NCBI GenBank assembly: GCA_001787475.1 | Contig: MFXB01000039.1 | Coordinates: forward strand, 1-10,305 | Origin: Candidatus Peregrinibacteria bacterium RIFCSPLOWO2_01_FULL_48_20 | GTDB lineage: Bacteria; Patescibacteriota; Gracilibacteria; UBA1369; 2-02-FULL-48-14 | Length of the DNA: 10,305 nucleotides | Direction: 5' to 3' | Part shown: positions 6,941 through 10,305 of the stretch, piece after piece | How the letters are laid out: every line of letters starts with the position of its first letter | How positions within the stretch are numbered: position 1 is the first letter of the stretch | Made by a program: the position numbers and the translations under genes | The notes under the pieces: generated by a model | Told to the model about the DNA's origin: nothing | The model's input: the letters and a program-made list of their open reading frames with translations, nothing else | The model's database searches: none

Positions 6941-8029
6941 TTATTTGGTGTGGATCTCCCCTTGTGAAATGTTGTAAACGGTGAGGTTTTTGAGGCTTTC
7001 CAAGTGTTCCAGGGAGGTGGTGGTGAGGATACTTTGGTAGGGACGAATCAAATCGATGAGTTTTTTTTGGCGATTGAGGTCGAGTTCCGAAAAGACATCA
7101 TCGAGGAGGAGAATGGGCTTTTCGCCGGTCTTGTTTTCAATAAAAAGGAGTTCCGCCATTTTCAGTACCAAAACGGCACTGCGTTGTTCTCCACGCGAAC
7201 CGGACTCGGCCAGTTCTCTTTTAATCCTCACCTTCGGTGAGTGTAGAGACAGCGTGAAATCGTCGCGATGCGGTCCCACGGAGGTCGAACCGCTTTGAAT
7301 GTCACTTCCGCGATGGGCCAAAAGCCTTTCTTCGTAGCGATCTTGATGAGTGAGAGATTCCAGGCTTAAAATTTCTTCGGCTCCGGCAAGTTTTTGGTAT
7401 TGCTCCGCGAGCGAGCCGTTTAAAAAGTTGAAGAAATCGCTGCGTTTTTCCCAAATTTTTCGGGCCTCCGTCGCCAAGCGAGCATCCCAAATGTCCAGCT
7501 CCCATTCCTCCGATTTTCGAGCCCAAATCGATTTCAAAAGCGCGTTGCGATGGTTGAGAATTTTGTGATAATTGCCGAGGGCTTCGGTGTATTCATAATC
7601 GACTTGAATGAGCAGACGATCCAAAAATTGGCGGCGGGCCTGCGGACTTCCCGAAATCAGCTCGAGTTGATCGGGCGTGAATAAAACGACGCGAAAGGAG
7701 CCTAAAAAGTTTTTTGGTTTGGTGAGGCGAGATTGTTTTTTGATTTTTTTGAGCTCGGGGTCGCGCTGCATAAACACTTCAAGTTCGGTCAATTTCCCTT
7801 TTCTTTCAATGCCGGCTTTTATGCGGCCGTGCGGCCTATCCCATTTGAGTGCGTCCAAAGAGCGCGGCGCCCGAAACGATTTTCCCAGTGCCAGAAAGGC
7901 GATGCTTTCCAAAAGGTTGGTCTTTCCTTGCGCGTTGAGTCCCACCAAGGCGGTTACTCCTTCATTCAGGGTCAGCTCAAGGTTCTCATAATTACGAAAA
8001 TGCTGGAGTTTGAGCCATTTGAGTTTCAT
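6941..8029 (-). CDS. recF: DNA replication and repair protein RecF, 362 aa
   Basis: RecF is an SMC-like ABC ATPase that binds single/double-strand junctions and, with RecO and RecR, loads RecA at gaps during recombinational repair. The sequence begins with the typical LKLQHFRNYENLEL, followed by Walker A GLNAQGKT (30-37). Then come SVGPHRDD (250-257), the ABC signature region SGSRGEQRS (about 277-285) and Walker B ILLLDDVFSELD (from 306). The length is normal for the family (about 360-370). The ATG at 8029 is chosen because it opens directly into the conserved N-terminus; the TTG at 8056 would add unmatched residues. The gene is not next to dnaA, dnaN or gyrB, its common neighbours elsewhere, but diverges from thrS. 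A -10-like TACACT ends 7 nt before the ATG, so the mRNA may be leaderless. Confidence 0.95.
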   Translation of the reverse strand: MKLKWLKLQHFRNYENLELTLNEGVTALVGLNAQGKTNLLESIAFLALGKSFRAPRSLDALKWDRPHGRIKAGIERKGKLTELEVFMQRDPELKKIKKQSRLTKPKNFLGSFRVVLFTPDQLELISGSPQARRQFLDRLLIQVDYEYTEALGNYHKILNHRNALLKSIWARKSEEWELDIWDARLATEARKIWEKRSDFFNFLNGSLAEQYQKLAGAEEILSLESLTHQDRYEERLLAHRGSDIQSGSTSVGPHRDDFTLSLHSPKVRIKRELAESGSRGEQRSAVLVLKMAELLFIENKTGEKPILLLDDVFSELDLNRQKKLIDLIRPYQSILTTTSLEHLESLKNLTVYNISQGEIHTK

Positions 8030-8081
8030 TGGGGGTAGTGTACCCTTGTCTTTCAATTTGCGCTACGCTAGGCTACGCGTG
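8030..8081. promoter_or_regulatory. Divergent recF/thrS promoter region
   Basis: This 52-bp region must drive both genes. For thrS, TTGTCT (8046-8051) and TAGGCT (8069-8074) are 17 bp apart, with the -10 ending 7 nt before the ATG at 8082. For recF, TACACT on the minus strand (8042-8037) also ends 7 nt before its ATG, but no good -35 is seen. Both would place the transcript start at or next to the start codon. GCTACGC occurs twice (8062-8068 and 8072-8078), 10 bp apart. There is no room for a T-box or other leader control of thrS. Confidence 0.45.
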
Positions 8082-9884
8082 ATGGATAAAGAACTACAAG
8101 CCGAAGACTTAAAAGATCGCCTTTACGCCATGCGGCACTCGGCGGCGCACGTTTTGGCGCAAGCCGTTTTGGAGATGTTTCCAGATGCAAAACTCGGAAT
8201 CGGACCGGTGATTGAGCATGGGTTTTATTATGACTTTTTGCTTCCTCGCCCGCTGATACCCGAAGACTTGGAAATCCTTCAGGGAAAAATGCAGAAAATC
8301 ATCAATCAGGATCAGACTTTTGTGCGTCATGAGGAAGAGCCGGAGCGTGTGATTGAGTTTTTGGAGAAAATTAAACAGCCGTTCAAAGTGGAGCTGGCCA
8401 AGGAATTTATAAGCGAGGGAAAAACGCTGTCTTTTTATGAAAATGTGACGCGGAACGGGGAGCGAAAATTTATTGATCTTTGCCGAGGCGGGCATACGGA
8501 TTCCACCAAGGAAATCGGCGCGTTCAAACTGCATAGAATTGCAGCGGCTTATTGGCGCGGTAAGGAGACCAATCCACAACTCCAGCGCATTTACGGGCTG
8601 TGTTTTGAAACGAAGGACGAATTGCAGGCTCATTTAAAAATGCTTGAAGAAGCGGCGAAGCGCGACCATAGAAAACTGGGAAAAGAGTTGGAGATTTTTA
8701 TGCTCAGCGATGAAGTGGGTGCGGGTTTGCCGCTTTGGCTGCCGAACGGTGCCGTACTTGTGGAGGAGCTCGAACGGCTCGCCAAAGAAACGGAACGTGA
8801 GGCCGGCTACACGCGTGTTCGCACGCCGCACATCACGAAAGGATCGTTGTACATTAAGTCCGGACATCTTCCTTATTACGCGGAGACCATGTTTCCTCCG
8901 ATGAAGTTGGACAATGAAGAGTATTACTTGAAACCGATGAATTGCCCTCATCATCATTTGATTTATGCCAACCGCACGCGTTCTTACCGCGAACTTCCGC
9001 TTCGACTTGCCGAATACGGACACTGTTACCGCTACGAAGACAGCGGCGCTTTGTTCGGACTGATGCGCGTTCGCTCGCTGTGCATGAATGATGCGCACAT
9101 TTACTGCACGCCGAAACAATTTGAAAAAGAATTTATTCGCGTGATGGAACTTTATAAAAAATATTCCGCCATTTTCGGCGTCAAAAAAATGGTGATGCGA
9201 CTTTCGCTTCACGACAAAGAAGGTCTTGGGAAAAAATTTGTGAATGAGCCGAAACTCTGGCTGCAAACGGAAGAACAAGTGCGCCGCGCCATGCTGAAAA
9301 CGGGTATTGAATTTGTGGAAGCCCCCGGTGAGGCCGCTTTTTACGGACCCAAAATCGACGTGGAAGTGTGGTCCGCCATCGGACGGGAATTCACGCTGGC
9401 CACGAATCAACTCGACTTTGCCGTTCCCAAACGCTTCAACCTCACCTATGTGGACACCGATGGAAAAGAAAAAACGCCTCTTTGTATACACCGCGCGCCG
9501 CTCGGAACACATGAACGTTTCATTGGATTTTTGATCGAGCACTTTGCCGGAGCTTTCCCCACGTGGCTTGCTCCCGTGCAAGTGGCCGTGCTTCCCATCT
9601 CCGACAACTTTTTGAAATACGCGAAAAAAATTCAAAGAACGCTGGACCGCAAAGGCGTGCGCGTGATGCTGGACGACAGCGCCGAAAGCCTCGGTAAAAA
9701 AATCCGCAACGCCGAAAAACAAAAAATTCCTTGGATGCTCGTGGTCGGCGAAAAAGAAGCGGCGGACAAAACCGTGGCCGCGCGCAACTACCACAGCAAA
9801 AAACAGGGAGTGCTGCCTTTGGCCGCTTTTGTGAAGATGGTGGTGAGCGAGATTAAGGAAAGAAAGTTACCGGAAGGGCTGTAG
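8082..9884 (+). CDS. thrS: Threonyl-tRNA synthetase lacking the TGS domain, 600 aa
   Basis: The enzyme charges tRNA-Thr with threonine and edits mischarged Ser-tRNA. The editing domain is intact: HSAAH (His19, His23) and CRGGH (Cys134, His138). The class II catalytic core has KPMNCPHH (Cys288), a motif 2 region with YRYEDSGALFGLMRVR (316-331), NDAHIYC (His339) and CIHRAPLG (His470). Cys288, His339 and His470 correspond to the active-site zinc ligands known in E. coli. The anticodon-binding domain begins at about 500 (WLAPVQVAVLP). Only about 16 residues precede the editing domain, so the N-terminal TGS domain of the longer (about 640-residue) enzyme is missing. The ATG at 8082 (or GTG at 8079) is the only sensible start, since earlier sequence overlaps recF and does not resemble TGS. 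No Shine-Dalgarno sequence is present. Confidence 0.96.
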   Translation: MDKELQAEDLKDRLYAMRHSAAHVLAQAVLEMFPDAKLGIGPVIEHGFYYDFLLPRPLIPEDLEILQGKMQKIINQDQTFVRHEEEPERVIEFLEKIKQPFKVELAKEFISEGKTLSFYENVTRNGERKFIDLCRGGHTDSTKEIGAFKLHRIAAAYWRGKETNPQLQRIYGLCFETKDELQAHLKMLEEAAKRDHRKLGKELEIFMLSDEVGAGLPLWLPNGAVLVEELERLAKETEREAGYTRVRTPHITKGSLYIKSGHLPYYAETMFPPMKLDNEEYYLKPMNCPHHHLIYANRTRSYRELPLRLAEYGHCYRYEDSGALFGLMRVRSLCMNDAHIYCTPKQFEKEFIRVMELYKKYSAIFGVKKMVMRLSLHDKEGLGKKFVNEPKLWLQTEEQVRRAMLKTGIEFVEAPGEAAFYGPKIDVEVWSAIGREFTLATNQLDFAVPKRFNLTYVDTDGKEKTPLCIHRAPLGTHERFIGFLIEHFAGAFPTWLAPVQVAVLPISDNFLKYAKKIQRTLDRKGVRVMLDDSAESLGKKIRNAEKQKIPWMLVVGEKEAADKTVAARNYHSKKQGVLPLAAFVKMVVSEIKERKLPEGL

Positions 9885-9887
9885 CTC

Positions 9888-10304
9888 TTACGCCGCAGCC
9901 GCATATTGTTCTTCATGCACTTCATGGGCACCGTGGCCTCCGTGACCATGTTCGTGATCGTAACCAAGAATATGAATGTCTGCGTCTCCGGCGGCATGGC
10001 GTTTTTCCCATTCCGAGCGAAGGTGCGCTAAATCATGGGCGTACTTATGGCGACGCTCTTCCATCGTAAATTTTGTATTCTTGTACAGTATTTTGTGATC
10101 GGCTCTTATGGCGGATAACATTTGCTCAACGACTACAGGTTTTTTTGTGGCAAGTGTATTGGCAAAAGCACCAACCACTTGATACAGTTCGTCCACTTTC
10201 GTGGGCTTCTTTACCGGATTTCCTATGGTATCCGTTCCAAACACATCATTGCCGTATGTGTGCGTGGCGTAATCCACATACTCGGATACATTGGCGTCGG
10301 TCAC
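9888..10304 (-). CDS. Hypothetical protein with histidine-rich C-terminus (5' partial)
   Basis: The frame is open to the right edge, where a GTG at 10304 is the last codon, so the true start is probably outside. About 138 residues are visible before the TAA at 9890-9888. The protein is soluble, with no membrane segment or signal peptide in view. A helical-looking middle (VDELYQVVGAFANTL, and later MEERRHKYAHDLAHLRSEWE) is followed by a tail containing seven histidines within about 20 residues (DHEHGHGGHGAHEVH), ending in four alanines. Such tails bind Ni, Zn or Co in metallochaperones and some other proteins, but nothing else points to those families. I do not recognise the protein. It converges on thrS with only 3 nt between the stop codons. 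Confidence 0.65.
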   Translation of the reverse strand: MTDANVSEYVDYATHTYGNDVFGTDTIGNPVKKPTKVDELYQVVGAFANTLATKKPVVVEQMLSAIRADHKILYKNTKFTMEERRHKYAHDLAHLRSEWEKRHAAGDADIHILGYDHEHGHGGHGAHEVHEEQYAAAA

Positions 10305-10305
10305 C

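Noticed and set aside
8634..9794. Long minus-strand open frame of 386 codons
   Set aside because: It is antisense to thrS, with a Phe/His/Arg-rich composition typical of complementary-strand shadows.

Overview
The window looks like part of a small, streamlined bacterial chromosome, possibly a Candidate Phyla Radiation lineage such as Peregrinibacteria. That assignment is an inference with low to moderate confidence. It rests on tight packing, short or overlapping gene junctions, an almost complete absence of recognisable Shine-Dalgarno sequences, a threonyl-tRNA synthetase without its TGS domain, and several proteins of unrecognised family. The code is standard: TGA, TAA and TAG all end clear genes. 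I found no IS element, phage module, CRISPR array, rRNA or tRNA.

Layout. (1) Positions 1-1399, plus strand: the 3' end of an unknown cysteine-containing protein, joined by an ATGA overlap to a 352-residue exported protein of unknown function. (2) Positions 1403-1750, minus strand: two very small genes, a 56-residue excisionase/MerR-like helix-turn-helix protein and a 55-residue zinc-ribbon protein. They lie in the same frame, separated by one ochre stop and 9 nt. (3) Positions 1846-6876, minus strand: a likely operon of a PrsW-family intramembrane protease, uvrA (UvrABC damage sensor) and an MFS-type transporter. UvrA and the transporter share an ATGA overlap, and a good extended -10 promoter lies before prsW. 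(4) recF (minus) and thrS (plus) diverge from a 52-bp region. Each has a -10-like hexamer exactly 7 nt before its ATG, which suggests leaderless mRNAs. (5) Positions 9888-10304, minus strand: the 3' part of an unknown soluble protein with a histidine-rich tail, convergent with thrS and only 3 nt away.

How the genes may work together. recF (gap repair and RecA loading) and uvrA (excision repair) give the region a DNA-repair flavour, and thrS is housekeeping. PrsW proteases elsewhere cut membrane anchors of signalling proteins such as anti-sigma factors, so an envelope or stress-signalling role linked to the uvrA-transporter transcript is possible. No anti-sigma factor or sigma factor gene is visible. 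The small HTH gene has copies of TTTAATC around its promoter, and a 12-bp sequence there is repeated just upstream of prsW, so it is a candidate local regulator. This is a hypothesis. The most unusual parts are the coupled exported proteins, the split-looking HTH/zinc-ribbon pair and the His-tailed protein.
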